A DNA stretch of 50,537 bases from Streptomyces sp. WZ.A104 (GCF_002382885.1 NZ_NWVL01000060.1:1-50537); one strand, 5' to 3'; shown: positions 1-8,529, numbered from the stretch's first letter. Notes: generated by a model from the sequence alone, not told the origin. A program made the numbers and translations.

Positions 1-95
1 CCGCCCGCGCCGAGCCGGGCGGCGAGACGGTAACCGGCCACCGAGGGCGGATCGTCCGCCTGTAGCGGCTTGAACACCTCAGTCGCCTGATCCAT
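1..95 (-). CDS. Ser/Thr protein kinase, N-terminal fragment (runs off the left edge)
   Basis: Only the first 31 codons are inside the window. They read M-D-Q-A-T-E-V-F-K-P-L and, from about residue 21, G-Y-R-L-A-A-R-L-G-A-G, which matches the beginning of the glycine-rich loop of actinobacterial Hanks-type kinases (xYRLxxxLGxGGMGxVYLA). A G-rich stretch sits just upstream of the ATG. These kinases phosphorylate Ser/Thr on division, envelope and regulatory proteins. Catalytic residues lie outside the window, so the call rests on the loop start alone. Confidence 0.6.
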   Translation of the reverse strand, partial: MDQATEVFKPLQADDPPSVAGYRLAARLGAG

Positions 96-125
96 CGCCC
101 CGTACCCCCCCGGTGTTCCGGTCCC

Positions 126-164
126 CTGGTCCCCAGGTCAACCGCTGGTTGACCTGGGGACCAG
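126..164 (-). terminator. Perfect 18-bp inverted repeat between DUF3515 lipoprotein and kinase
   Basis: Arms 126-143 and 147-164 are exact reverse complements with a 3-nt loop. It lies 40 bp past the stop of the lipoprotein gene and 31 bp before the kinase start, both read on the minus strand. There is no T tract, as is usual for Streptomyces hairpin terminators. A regulatory hairpin in the kinase leader is an alternative. Confidence 0.65.
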
Positions 165-203
165 CCTAAGCGGCCGGTGGCGGCAGCGTCCGCGCGCGGG
201 TGC

Positions 204-713
204 TCAACCGGCGGTGCCGCAGCCCGTGCTCGCCTCGCCCGCCGTGCCCGCCTCAGCCTCCTTGATCTGCTTCACGACCGGCGCGAGCGACTGGAGAACG
301 GCAGCGGTGCCGACGTCCTTACCGGCGAACCGGACCTGGACGGTCGTATCGCGGCCCCAGGTGGCGAACATCTCGGCCGTACCGTCGTCGGCGGGCTTCT
401 GGCCGACCCAGTCGACCCCGCCCACGGTGCGGCAGTCACCGGCGGCAGCGGGCTCGGGCATCCCGCAGTACAGGATGATGTCGCCCTCTCCCCAGGCGGC
501 TGCGCCGTCGACGCCCGGCTTCTCCAGACGGTGTCCGCCCAGTTCCTCGGGGAGCCTGTCGGTGAGCGCGGTGCAGGCCGGACCACCCGAGAAGGGCGGC
601 TTGACGAGGCTGTAGCCCCGATCTCCGCCGCCCAGCCCGCACCCGGCGAGAAGGGCCGTGCAGGCGGTCAACGCTGCGGCGACGCACAGCGTCCCGCGAA
701 GGAGCTTGGTCAA
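204..713 (-). CDS. DUF3515-type secreted lipoprotein
   Basis: 169 residues from a TTG start at 713, chosen because a GGGGGA site sits 5 nt upstream; longer in-frame starts reach 893 but add an unconserved Arg-rich stretch. The N-terminus is a lipoprotein signal with lipobox L-L-A-G-C near residue 20-25. The mature part has the DUF3515 pattern: a C-x-A-L start (CTALTDRLP), a W-G-x-x-x-I-x-L-Y-C-G core followed by P-E-P, then V-D-W and a final V-x-V-x-F-A strand. The two Cys probably form a disulfide. The family is actinobacterial, surface-anchored and of unknown role. It is followed by a strong hairpin and then a kinase gene. Confidence 0.72.
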   Translation of the reverse strand: MTKLLRGTLCVAAALTACTALLAGCGLGGGDRGYSLVKPPFSGGPACTALTDRLPEELGGHRLEKPGVDGAAAWGEGDIILYCGMPEPAAAGDCRTVGGVDWVGQKPADDGTAEMFATWGRDTTVQVRFAGKDVGTAAVLQSLAPVVKQIKEAEAGTAGEASTGCGTAG

Positions 714-957
714 CTCGGTCCCCCGTGTGGGTTGCTTATCGGTCAATACGAGAACGTATCGCGCAGACGCGCACCGACCGCGAACCGGTGGCCCCGACGG
801 GCTGTGAGCTGCGCTGCACGGGTGTCCGCGGCGATCGTCGGTCGCCCACCTGATGCCGGGTGCGACGCGCCTCCCGTGCCTGCCTGGTGTCATCCTTGAT
901 GCCTCGGACTTCGGAGGGACTCGTCACCTGACGGCGGTGGCCCGACCCGATCCAACT

Positions 958-999
958 CCGGAGTGGGACGTACCGTTCCGGACCGTTCCGGACCCACTC
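958..999. terminator. Possible terminator of the L,D-transpeptidase gene
   Basis: About 25 bp past the transpeptidase stop, CGGAGTGGG and CCCACTCCG pair around a loop of roughly 24 nt that itself contains a repeated CCGTTCCGGA. The long loop makes this weaker than the other hairpins in the window. Confidence 0.4.
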
Positions 1000-1021
1000 C
1001 GCCCCTCCCCCGGAACGACTG

Positions 1022-2227
1022 CTACCGCAGCGCGCTCTTCTCCTGCCACTTTGCCCACGAGAGGTTCCACGCGCCGAAGCCGTTCCCGGGCTCGACCGCG
1101 CCCTTGGTGTCCTTGCCGGTGATCTCGAACGGGTCGCCCGGCCGCACCTGTCCGTAGAACCAGGCCGCGTCCGCGTCGCTCATCCCGATGCACCCGGAGC
1201 TCTGGTTGGAGTTGCCGAACCAGCGGGCGTTCCACGGGGCGGCGTGCGCGTACATGCCCGACCAGGTCAGCCGCATCGAGTGGTCGACCATCTTGTCGTA
1301 GGCGTTGCCGAGGCCCACCGTCTCGGAGTTCATGTTGATCGTGCCCTCCTTGGCCATGAGCACGGCGGTTCCGCGCCAGGACCGCTTGTCGCCGCCGGGC
1401 GTACCACCGGAGACCGGTATGTTCCGAATCGTCCGGCCGTCGCGTATGAGTGTGAGCTGATGGCGGTCGAGGTCGACCTTGACGATCCGCTGGTCACCGA
1501 CGGTGAAGGTGGTCGAGTAGTCGCGGACGAACCAGCCGCCGTCCGGGCCCGATTCGGTGCCGTTCAGGTCGGCGTCGAGTGTGACCTCGGTTCCGGGCTT
1601 CCAGTACTCCTTCGGCCGCCAGTCCACCCGGTCCCGGCCCGACCAGTCGCGTATCCAGCCCCAGGAGCCCTCGGTGTTGTTCGAGGTGGTGATCCTGAGC
1701 TGCTTCTCGACCTCGGCCCGGTTCCTGACCGGATGGTCGAAGACCAGGGAGACCGGCTGGGCGACGCCGACGGTGGTGCCGGTGCCCGGTCGCCAGTCGA
1801 CCTTGTTGACCTTGTCCGCCGGGGCGGTGGTGAAGCGGGCCCTGGTGCTCCTGGCGATTCCGCCGGCGCTCCGGGTCGCCGTCGTCACCGTGTACGCCGC
1901 GCCGGGTACGGCCTTGCGGTCGGAGACCCACGACCGGCCGTCGGCGGCGACCGCGCCGGACAGCCGGTGGCCCTCGGCGTCGGTGACGGTCACCGAGGTG
2001 AGTCTGCCTCCCACGGCCGTGACCCGGACGGGCTCGCCGGCCGGAACCTTCTGTCCTGCGGGCGTGACGGTGACCGTGACAGGCCGGTCGTCGGCCTCCG
2101 GTGTCCCCTTGGAGTCCGCCGTGGTGCTGGGGGAGGCGCTCGCCGAGCAGGCGGCGAGCGGTACCAGCAGGGCGGCCACGACGGCGGCCCGGGCGCGGGC
2201 GTGGGTGAGTGCGCGTGTACGGAACAA
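1022..2227 (-). CDS. L,D-transpeptidase lipoprotein (Ig-like domains plus YkuD domain)
   Basis: 401 residues from a TTG at 2227 with GGAGG 5 nt upstream; further in-frame starts up to 2521 lack a good ribosome site. Signal peptide with lipobox P-L-A-A-C at C27. Two Ig-like domains (about 45-130 and 135-230) carry the usual W-R-P and Y-x-x-F-x-V-G-D strands. The YkuD domain follows, with the catalytic His at about 328 (YAHAAPW) and nucleophilic Cys at about 346 (SSGCIGMS). It would form 3-3 cross-links in peptidoglycan or attach proteins, outside the membrane. Length and domain order match actinobacterial LdtMt2-like enzymes. The motif has G-C-I-G-M where many relatives have G-C-V-R-M. It is divergent from femX. 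Confidence 0.88.
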   Translation of the reverse strand: MFRTRALTHARARAAVVAALLVPLAACSASASPSTTADSKGTPEADDRPVTVTVTPAGQKVPAGEPVRVTAVGGRLTSVTVTDAEGHRLSGAVAADGRSWVSDRKAVPGAAYTVTTATRSAGGIARSTRARFTTAPADKVNKVDWRPGTGTTVGVAQPVSLVFDHPVRNRAEVEKQLRITTSNNTEGSWGWIRDWSGRDRVDWRPKEYWKPGTEVTLDADLNGTESGPDGGWFVRDYSTTFTVGDQRIVKVDLDRHQLTLIRDGRTIRNIPVSGGTPGGDKRSWRGTAVLMAKEGTINMNSETVGLGNAYDKMVDHSMRLTWSGMYAHAAPWNARWFGNSNQSSGCIGMSDADAAWFYGQVRPGDPFEITGKDTKGAVEPGNGFGAWNLSWAKWQEKSALR

Positions 2228-2456
2228 CAGGACCTCCGGGAGCACGGGAAACGAGAGGGCGGGAGCACGGGAGCACGGGAGCGCGAGAGCCGTGCGGGTC
2301 GGCGATGTCGTGACTGTAGAGCCGGAAACCCCGAGGTCAGCTGCCATGGAGCGATGTGACGGCGACTGGTGAGGAACGGTCATGGTCCGGTCACATTCGC
2401 CGCGCGGAGCGGTCATGGACGGCTGTGAGCATCCTCTGCATCCCCGCGACAGGCCA

Positions 2457-2494
2457 GGGGAGTTGCCCGGGATCAGTCCGGGGAGTTGCCCCGG
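2457..2494. repeat. Tandem GGGGAGTTGCCC(C)GG hairpin units in the ldt-femX divergent region
   Basis: Two near-identical units at 2457-2470 and 2480-2494 each form a small GGGG/CCCC hairpin around AGTT. They lie 31-68 bp upstream of the femX start and inside the 297-bp divergent region. A second GGGAGCACGG repeat lies at about 2238-2280. They could be protein-binding sites or leader hairpins; nothing recognised. Confidence 0.45.
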
Positions 2495-2524
2495 AACAGC
2501 CCGGGAGAAGGAGAGGCTCACACC

Positions 2525-3739
2525 GTGTCAGCGCTGCTCGTGCCGTCGTCGTCCAGCCCCGTCCGCCGAGCACGGAACCGGGGCGAGGGCGTGGCCCTGC
2601 GAACCATCACCGCGGAGACCTACCGCACCTTCCTCGCGTCCCCACGCGGCGCGGCCCTCGGTGCCGGCTTCTTGCAGTGCCCCTCCTGGGCCGAGGTCAA
2701 GGAGGGCTGGCGCGCCCAGCTGCTCGGCTGGGGGCCGGACCCGGACGGGGGCGAGCTGACGGGCGTGGCCCTGGTGCTGCTGCGCCAGTTCCCCGGCACC
2801 CGCAAGCACTTCGCGTACCTTCCCGAAGGGCCCGTCGCCGACTGGGGCGACCCCGGCATCGACGGCTGGCTCGATCCGCTCCTGGAGCATCTGCGCCGCG
2901 CGGGCGCCTTCGCCGTACGCATCGGCCCGTCGCCCGCCTACCGGCGCTGGGACGCCGCCCTGCTCAAGCCGCTCACCGGCCCGGGCCGACGACTGGATGA
3001 CGTCCTCGCCAGCGAGGTCGACCCGCTCGGCACCGCCGTCGCCGAGCGGCTGCGGGCCCGGGGCTGGCAGCGCTGCGGCGGTGGCGGGGCCGGGGAGGAG
3101 GGGGGCGGGGACGCCCAGCCCCGGCACGTCTTCCAGGTGCCGCTCGCCGGGCGGACGGCGGAGGACCTGTGGTCCGGGCTCAACCAGGAGTGGCGGCGCA
3201 ATGTGCGCCGGGCCCGGAAGGAGGGCGTGGAGGTGGTGGTGGGCAGTGCGGCGGAACTCCCCGAGTTCTGCCGGCTGCTCGACATCACCGAGCGACGCGA
3301 CGGCTTCCGCCTCGGCCGCTCGCTCGCCTACTACGAGCGTCAGTACGCGGCGCTCAACGCCGAGGAGCCGGGCCGGATGAAGCTGTACCTGGCCCGTCAC
3401 CGAGGAGAGATCCTGGCCGCCCACACGATGATCACCGTAGGCCGCCGGGTCTGGTACCAGACCGGTGCGTCGGCCGACCACCGTCGGGAGGTCCGGCCCT
3501 CCAACGCTCTTCAGTGGCGGATGCTGCTGGACGCCCACGCCCTCGGGGCCGACGTCTACGACATGCGCGGGGTACCCTCCACTCTTGATCCGGCGGAGCG
3601 TGCGTTCGGATTGTCACGGTGGAAGCTCGGCACCGGGGGGCAGGTCGTCGAGACGTTGGGGGAATGGGAGAGACCATTGGGCGGCAGCGCCAACAACGCG
3701 CTTCACCACGCCTTCCAGGCGTACCTGAAGCGCCGATGA
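2525..3739 (+). CDS. FemX/FemAB-type peptidoglycan bridge aminoacyltransferase
   Basis: 404 residues from GTG 2525, which has AGGAGAGG 8 nt upstream; the conserved part begins near the later GTG 2591. Two GNAT-like halves are visible. The second opens with W-S-G-L-N-Q-E-W-R-R-N-V-R-R-A-R-K-E-G-V, the hallmark of the FemAB C-terminal domain, and continues through an L-Y-L-A-R-H-R-G-E-I-L-A-A-H strand, Y-Q-T-G-A-S and D-M-R-G-V with a final F-K/R-x-G-T-G. The enzyme adds the bridge glycine from Gly-tRNA to lipid II at the inner membrane face. The stop overlaps the murJ start (ATGA), so acceptor synthesis and flipping are translationally coupled. Confidence 0.85.
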   Translation: MSALLVPSSSSPVRRARNRGEGVALRTITAETYRTFLASPRGAALGAGFLQCPSWAEVKEGWRAQLLGWGPDPDGGELTGVALVLLRQFPGTRKHFAYLPEGPVADWGDPGIDGWLDPLLEHLRRAGAFAVRIGPSPAYRRWDAALLKPLTGPGRRLDDVLASEVDPLGTAVAERLRARGWQRCGGGGAGEEGGGDAQPRHVFQVPLAGRTAEDLWSGLNQEWRRNVRRARKEGVEVVVGSAAELPEFCRLLDITERRDGFRLGRSLAYYERQYAALNAEEPGRMKLYLARHRGEILAAHTMITVGRRVWYQTGASADHRREVRPSNALQWRMLLDAHALGADVYDMRGVPSTLDPAERAFGLSRWKLGTGGQVVETLGEWERPLGGSANNALHHAFQAYLKRR

Positions 3740-5487
3740 AGCAGACGATGCCAACCAGCACGAACAGCACGAACAGCACGAAAGTGGTAGGCACGGTAGC
3801 GGAAGCGACGACCGCGGCGACGAAGACGGAGTCCTCCGCCGCACGCGGCAGCGCCGTCATGGCCGCCGGATCCGTCGTCGCCCGGGCCACCGGTTTCGCC
3901 CGCTCCGCCGTGGTCGCGGCAGCGCTGGGGACCATCGGGCCGACCGCCGACGCCTACGCGGTCGGCAACGCCCTGCCCACCATCGTCTACATGCTGCTCC
4001 TGGGCGGCGCGCTGAACGCCGTCTTCGTGCCCGAGCTGGTCAAGGCCGCCAAGCAGCACGCCGACGGGGGCGCCGCGTACACCGACCGGCTCATCACCGT
4101 CTGCGTCCTCGCCCTGCTGGCCCTCACCGCGACCGCGGTATGGGCGGCCCCCGCGATCATCGACGCGTACACCGGCTACACCGGCCAGCAGGCCGCCATG
4201 ACGACCGCGCTCGCCCGCTACTGCCTGCCCCAGATCTTCTTCCTCGGACTGTTCACGCTGCTCGGACAGGTCCTGAACGCACGCGGCCGCTTCGGCGCGA
4301 TGATGTGGGCGCCGGTGCTGAACAACATCGTCGTCATGACCGTCTTCGGGCTGTACCTGGCCCTGGCCATGGGGGGCGGGGACACGCTCACCGCGACCGA
4401 GACCGCCGTGCTCGGCTGGGGTACGACGGCCGGTATCGCCGTCCAGGCGCTCGCCCTCGTCCCCGCTCTGCGCGCGGCCCGCTTCCGCTGGCGGCCCCGC
4501 TTCGACTGGCGTGGCAGCGGACTGACCCGTCCCCTGCGGTCGGCCGGCTGGCTGGTGCTGCTGGTCCTGGCCAACCAGGCCGCGTACTGGGTCACCACCC
4601 GGCTGGCCACGGCCGCGGGGAGCGAGGGCGCCCCCGGCTTCGGCGCGTACAACAACGCGTACGTCCTGTGGGTCGTCCCGCACGGCATCGTCACCGTCTC
4701 CGTGGTGACCGCCTTGATGCCCCGGATGAGCGCGGCCGCCGCCGACGGGGACACCGCCGCCCTACGGCGCGACGTCTCCCACGCCCTGCGGGTCTGCGCC
4801 TCCGCCGTCGTACCCGCCGCCTGCGCGCTGCTCGCCCTCGCCCACCCGGTGATGGCTCTCGTCTACGGGTACGGCAGGACCAGCGCCCACGACACGGCCG
4901 CGATGGCGGGAATCCTGATGGCCTTCGCGCCGGGGCTCGTCGCCCTGTCGGGCCAGTACGTGCTGTCCCGCGCCTTCTACGCGCTCTCCGACACCCGTAC
5001 GCCGTTCCTGCTCAACCTCGTGATCGTGGTGCTCAACGCGGGACTGTCCCTGGCCGCCGCCCACCTGCTGCCCGCTCGCTGGGCGGTTACGGGGATGGCG
5101 GCGGCGTACTCCCTGGCGCTGTGCGCGGGCTGGGCGGTGACCGCCCGGGTCCTGAGCCGCAGGCTCACCGCCGCGGCCCCGCCGGGACCGTCGGGACCGT
5201 CGGCCGTTCCACGTCCGCCGGGGCCGCCCGCCGCCGCACGCCCGCGGCTTCTGCGTTCCGCCGCCGTCGGCACCCACGCTCGGTTGCTGCTCGCCGCCGT
5301 CCCCGCCACCGTGCTGGGCCACTTCGCGGCCCTGGGCGCGGCGCGGGCGGGAGCCCTGGCCGCCGCGGCCGCCGGTGCGGCCGCCGTCGCCCTCACCTTC
5401 GCCCTGCTCGCCCGTCCGCTGCGACTCGCCGAACTGGACGCGCTGCTCCGGCGCGTACGCCGACGACGCAGCCGGACCCGGGCCTGA
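3736..5487 (+). CDS. murJ: Lipid II flippase MurJ (MviN family)
   Basis: 583 residues from ATG 3736, overlapping the femX stop by ATGA; an alternative ATG at 3748 is close. After a Ser/Thr/Asn-rich 35-residue leader comes the MOP-superfamily core: S-V-V-A-R-A-T-G-F-A-R with the conserved Arg, A-D-A-Y-A-V-G-N-A-L-P, F-V-P-E-L, and a W-A-P-V-L-N-N motif, spread over about 14 hydrophobic segments. The Pro/Arg-rich loop near 485-510 separates two extra terminal helices. It moves lipid II across the membrane. The distinct second copy of MurJ found in actinomycetes is often larger and fused to a pseudokinase; this one is the plain form. Confidence 0.85.
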   Translation: MKQTMPTSTNSTNSTKVVGTVAEATTAATKTESSAARGSAVMAAGSVVARATGFARSAVVAAALGTIGPTADAYAVGNALPTIVYMLLLGGALNAVFVPELVKAAKQHADGGAAYTDRLITVCVLALLALTATAVWAAPAIIDAYTGYTGQQAAMTTALARYCLPQIFFLGLFTLLGQVLNARGRFGAMMWAPVLNNIVVMTVFGLYLALAMGGGDTLTATETAVLGWGTTAGIAVQALALVPALRAARFRWRPRFDWRGSGLTRPLRSAGWLVLLVLANQAAYWVTTRLATAAGSEGAPGFGAYNNAYVLWVVPHGIVTVSVVTALMPRMSAAAADGDTAALRRDVSHALRVCASAVVPAACALLALAHPVMALVYGYGRTSAHDTAAMAGILMAFAPGLVALSGQYVLSRAFYALSDTRTPFLLNLVIVVLNAGLSLAAAHLLPARWAVTGMAAAYSLALCAGWAVTARVLSRRLTAAAPPGPSGPSAVPRPPGPPAAARPRLLRSAAVGTHARLLLAAVPATVLGHFAALGAARAGALAAAAAGAAAVALTFALLARPLRLAELDALLRRVRRRRSRTRA

Positions 5488-5510
5488 CCACCGCCGAGGG
5501 AGAACTGCCG

Positions 5511-6194
5511 ATGCCCCGTGTGCTCCTCATCGAGGACGACCCTTCCGTGCGCGAGGGGGTCGAACTCGGTCTGCGTCGCCGCGGCCACGACGTGCGGGCG
5601 GTCGCGACCGGCGAGGCCGGTCTCGCCGCACTGGCCGAGTTCCGCCCCGATCTGCTGCTGCTGGACCTGATGCTGCCCGGTATGAACGGCGTACAGGTCT
5701 GTCGGCGGCTCCGCGAGTACAGCCAGCTGCCGATCATCATGCTCACCGCGCGCGGTGACGACTTCGACGTGGTCATCGGGCTGGAGGCCGGTGCCGACGA
5801 CTACATCGTCAAGCCCGCCCGTACCGAGGTGATCGAGGCCCGCATCCGTGCCGTACTGCGCCGCATGGACGACGGCGGACCGGACCGCCAGGCCATCGAG
5901 GTGTACGGCGAACTCACCATCGACCGGGTCGGACTGACGGTCACCAAAGCAGGCCGCCCGCTCACCCTCGCCCCGTCGGAGCTCAGGCTCCTGATGCACC
6001 TGTCCGCCGCCCCGGAGCAGGTGTTCAGCAGGCAGCAACTGCTGGAGAACGTCTGGGAGCACAACTACCACGCCGACGCCCGCCTGGTCGACGCGTGCGT
6101 CGCACGCCTGCGCGGCAAGATCGAGGACGAGGTCGGCACCCCGCGCTACGTCCAGACGCTGCGGGGCTTCGGCTACCGCTTCGGCCCGCTGTGA
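5511..6194 (+). CDS. OmpR-family response regulator, AfsQ1-like
   Basis: 227 residues from ATG 5511 with GAGGGAGA upstream. Receiver residues 1-115: acidic pocket E8-D9-D10, phospho-acceptor D52 (LLLLDLMLPG), T79 and K101 (YIVKPAR). The winged-helix output domain runs from about 130 to 225, with L-A-P-S-E-L-R-L-L, the V-W-E-H-N-Y loop, V-D-A-C-V-A-R-L-R recognition helix and the closing R-G-F-G-Y-R-F hairpin. The E-H-x-Y-x-x-x-R-L-V-D-A-C-V-x-R-L-R segment is closest, from memory, to AfsQ1 and CseB of Streptomyces. It lies 23 bp after murJ and overlaps the sensor kinase, so an envelope or antibiotic-production signal is likely. Confidence 0.85.
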   Translation: MPRVLLIEDDPSVREGVELGLRRRGHDVRAVATGEAGLAALAEFRPDLLLLDLMLPGMNGVQVCRRLREYSQLPIIMLTARGDDFDVVIGLEAGADDYIVKPARTEVIEARIRAVLRRMDDGGPDRQAIEVYGELTIDRVGLTVTKAGRPLTLAPSELRLLMHLSAAPEQVFSRQQLLENVWEHNYHADARLVDACVARLRGKIEDEVGTPRYVQTLRGFGYRFGPL

Positions 6195-7714
6195 ACAACA
6201 CCGCTGGGCCGGGCGACGGCAGGGAACGCGGCGAGCGGCGGCCCCGGGTGCGGGCGTTCGGCCTGCGTACCCGACTGCTGGCCGCCTTCCTCCTGGTCGC
6301 CGCGGTCAGCGCCGGGACGACGGCCACGCTGACCTACCGCGAGGCCCGCAACGCGCTGTTGCAGACCGCCCAGGACACGGCGGTCTCGACGTTCCGCGAG
6401 CACGTCCAGCAGACGGGATTCGGGCTGCCCGTACAGGGGGAGGGCGTCGAGGAGGTCCTGCAGGACCTCGCCCGCAGGGGCAAGCCGCGCCCGTGGGTGG
6501 TGTTCGCCGAGTACGGCTCGGTCCGCGTGTCCTCGGGCGAGAACCCCGTCTCCACCGTGATCACCCCCGAACTGCGCCGGGCCGCGCTGAACAACCCGTA
6601 CGGCAGCTTCCAGCGGGTCGTGAAGGACGGCGTCCCCTACCTGACCATCGCCATGCCCACGGTCTTCAAGACCGGCCCGTACAGCGTGCTGCCCAGCGGA
6701 CTCGTCCTGTACGCCGTCATGCGGCTGACCGACGAGCAGCTCAACGTCGACGCCCTCCTCGTAGCGGCCCGGGACGGAGCTCTGCCCGGCCTCGCCGTCG
6801 CGCTGATACCCGGCCTGATCGCCGCGCGCAGTGTGCTGCGCCCGGTACGGGAGCTGAGCCAGGCGGCCAGGAGCATGGGCAGCGGCAAGCTCGACACGCG
6901 GATTCCGGTGCGCGGGAGTGACGAACTGGCTGACATGGCACGCACCTTCAACAAGTCTGCGGGCCAACTGGAGGATTCTGTACACGAGTTGCGCGAGGCC
7001 GAAGCGCGAGCCCGCCGGTTCGCCTCCGACGTCTCGCACGAACTGCGCACGCCTCTCGCCGGAATGCTCGCCGTCACCGAGGTGCTCGACGAGGGCGCGG
7101 ACCACCTCGACGCCGACACCGCCCGGGCGGTCCGGCTGGTCAGCGCGGAGACCGGAAAGCTCGCCGTGCTCGTCGAGGACCTGATGGAGATCTCCCGCTT
7201 CGACGCCCGCGCGGCCGAGCTGAACGCCGACGAGGTCGACGTCGCCGAGGCCATCCGCAAGACCCTCCAGACCCGGCACTGGGACGACGACGACCGGGTC
7301 CGCACCGATCTTCCCGTCGGCATCCGGGCCCGGCTCGACCCGCGCCGTTTCGACATCGTGATCGCCAACCTGGTCGGCAACGCCCTGCGGCACGGCGGCG
7401 CGCCGGTCACCGTACGCCTGCACACCGGGGAACGCCCCTCGGGAACGCCCGTGCTGATCGCCGAGGTGGCGGACCGGGGCCCCGGTATCCGCCCCGAATC
7501 GTTCCCGTACATCTTCGACCGCTTCTACAAGGCCGACGCGGCCCGTACCCGCTCGGCGGGCAGCGGCCTGGGACTGGCGATCACCCAGGAGAACGTACGG
7601 CTGCACGGGGGAACGATCCGCGCGGGGAACGCCCCCGGCGGCGGCGCCGTCTTCACCGTCGAGATCCCGCTGCACGCGGAGACCGCGCTCCGAGCCGAGG
7701 AGAGGGCCCGATGA
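6191..7714 (+). CDS. Membrane sensor histidine kinase, AfsQ2-like
   Basis: 507 residues from GTG 6191, which overlaps the regulator stop (GTGA). First membrane helix about 27-47, an extracytoplasmic sensor of about 145 residues, second helix about 195-213, a HAMP linker (RPVREL), then the H-box F-A-S-D-V-S-H-E-L-R-T-P-L-A with phospho-acceptor H283. The ATPase domain shows N-box NLVGNALRHG, G1 DRGPGI, F-box FDRFYKAD and G2 GSGLGLAI. All catalytic boxes are intact. It should phosphorylate the upstream regulator. The downstream lipoprotein overlaps by ATGA and may modulate sensing, as CseA or LpqB do for their kinases. Confidence 0.88.
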   Translation: MNNTAGPGDGRERGERRPRVRAFGLRTRLLAAFLLVAAVSAGTTATLTYREARNALLQTAQDTAVSTFREHVQQTGFGLPVQGEGVEEVLQDLARRGKPRPWVVFAEYGSVRVSSGENPVSTVITPELRRAALNNPYGSFQRVVKDGVPYLTIAMPTVFKTGPYSVLPSGLVLYAVMRLTDEQLNVDALLVAARDGALPGLAVALIPGLIAARSVLRPVRELSQAARSMGSGKLDTRIPVRGSDELADMARTFNKSAGQLEDSVHELREAEARARRFASDVSHELRTPLAGMLAVTEVLDEGADHLDADTARAVRLVSAETGKLAVLVEDLMEISRFDARAAELNADEVDVAEAIRKTLQTRHWDDDDRVRTDLPVGIRARLDPRRFDIVIANLVGNALRHGGAPVTVRLHTGERPSGTPVLIAEVADRGPGIRPESFPYIFDRFYKADAARTRSAGSGLGLAITQENVRLHGGTIRAGNAPGGGAVFTVEIPLHAETALRAEERAR

Positions 7715-8355
7715 GCGGCGCACGGCCGTTTCGACGCATGCGTCCCCGACGCACGGCCGCCGTTGCCGTCGCGGTAGCGGTGCCGCTGCTGCTGGGCGGG
7801 TGCGGCATCCAGGGGACCGGCGTCGTCGAGGCGGGCGGCCCCGCGACGGTCGAGGCGTTCTTCATCCGCGAAACCGAGATGCTGCTCTTCTTCCGCGCCC
7901 CCCACGGAGGGGTGAACCCCGTGATCCGGACGACGGGGCCCGCGAGGGGCTTCGGCGGCGAGTACTTCGGGGCGGGCACCGACGCTCCGGGCTCCGAGGA
8001 CGAACCCGGCCCGGTACCGACGGAGAAGGTCGTCCGGACCCTCCTCGCCGGACCGGCGAAGCAGGACCGGGCCGCGGGCCTGACGACGTCCCTGCCCACC
8101 CTCCGCCCCGGCGCGAAGGTCCGAGTGGAGCCCTCGTCGGACGGCAGGATCACCATCCGTCTCCCCTTCCCCCTGAAACCCCTGGACACCACCGCTGTAC
8201 GCCAGCTGACCTGCACGATCGCCTACAGCCAGGCCGCCGACGGCCGGATCGTCGTGGAGCTGAAGGGCCAGGACGGGGCGTCGAGCTCCACCACCTGCGA
8301 CCGCACCCCGGGAAGCACGGCAAGCACGGGAAGCGCGCCCACGGTTTCCCCGTGA
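7711..8355 (+). CDS. GerMN-like lipoprotein linked to the two-component system
   Basis: 214 residues from ATG 7711, overlapping the kinase stop (ATGA). Twin-Arg-rich start, hydrophobic stretch and lipobox L-L-L-G-G-C near residue 30. The mature part has a GerMN-like fold signature: T-E-K-V-V-R-T-L-L-A-G-P near 110, then L-R-P-G-A-K-V and an A-V-R-Q-L-T-C-T-I-A segment. GerMN domains occur in spore-germination proteins and in LpqB, the lipoprotein encoded with MtrAB. Gene order suggests a modulator of this kinase. The C-terminal tail is a Ser/Thr/Gly linker. Confidence 0.72.
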   Translation: MSGARPFRRMRPRRTAAVAVAVAVPLLLGGCGIQGTGVVEAGGPATVEAFFIRETEMLLFFRAPHGGVNPVIRTTGPARGFGGEYFGAGTDAPGSEDEPGPVPTEKVVRTLLAGPAKQDRAAGLTTSLPTLRPGAKVRVEPSSDGRITIRLPFPLKPLDTTAVRQLTCTIAYSQAADGRIVVELKGQDGASSSTTCDRTPGSTASTGSAPTVSP

Positions 8356-8357
8356 CG

Positions 8358-8528
8358 TTAGCCCGTGAGGCCCGTGAGGCCCGTGAGGCCTGTGAGACCC
8401 CTGCGACCGGCCCGGTCCACGAACCGGTCCCACACGGTGCTCTTGCCTCCGAGGCCGTGCAGCAGCAGCACCCGCACGGGCGTGTCCGATCGGGCCGGCC
8501 TGCGTAAGCGCGGCGGGATCTCGCTCAC
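8358..8528 (-). pseudogene. Alpha/beta hydrolase, 5' stub truncated in a 9-bp repeat
   Basis: From GTG 8528 the frame reads M-S-E-I-P-P-R-L and then V-R-V-L-L-L-H-G-L-G-G-K-S-T-V-W-D, the first strand and oxyanion motif (HGLGG) of alpha/beta hydrolases. After about 45 residues it enters four copies of a 9-bp unit (encoding G-L-T) and stops at TAA 8358-8360. The nucleophile elbow and catalytic His are absent. It directly follows the ketosynthase remnant, as a type II thioesterase-like or hydrolase gene would in a biosynthetic cluster. Confidence 0.6.
8361..8396. repeat. GCCCGTGAG x4 tandem repeat
   Basis: Three exact 9-bp units (8361-8369, 8370-8378, 8379-8387) and one with a single change (8388-8396). 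It forms the end of the truncated hydrolase frame and lies 5 bp past the convergent GerMN lipoprotein stop. It may be the deletion junction or a product of slippage there. Confidence 0.8.
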
Positions 8529-8529
8529 G

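Noticed and set aside
4140..5510. Long plus-strand frame leading into the response regulator
   Set aside because: Second frame of murJ; the regulator has its own ATG and ribosome site at 5511.
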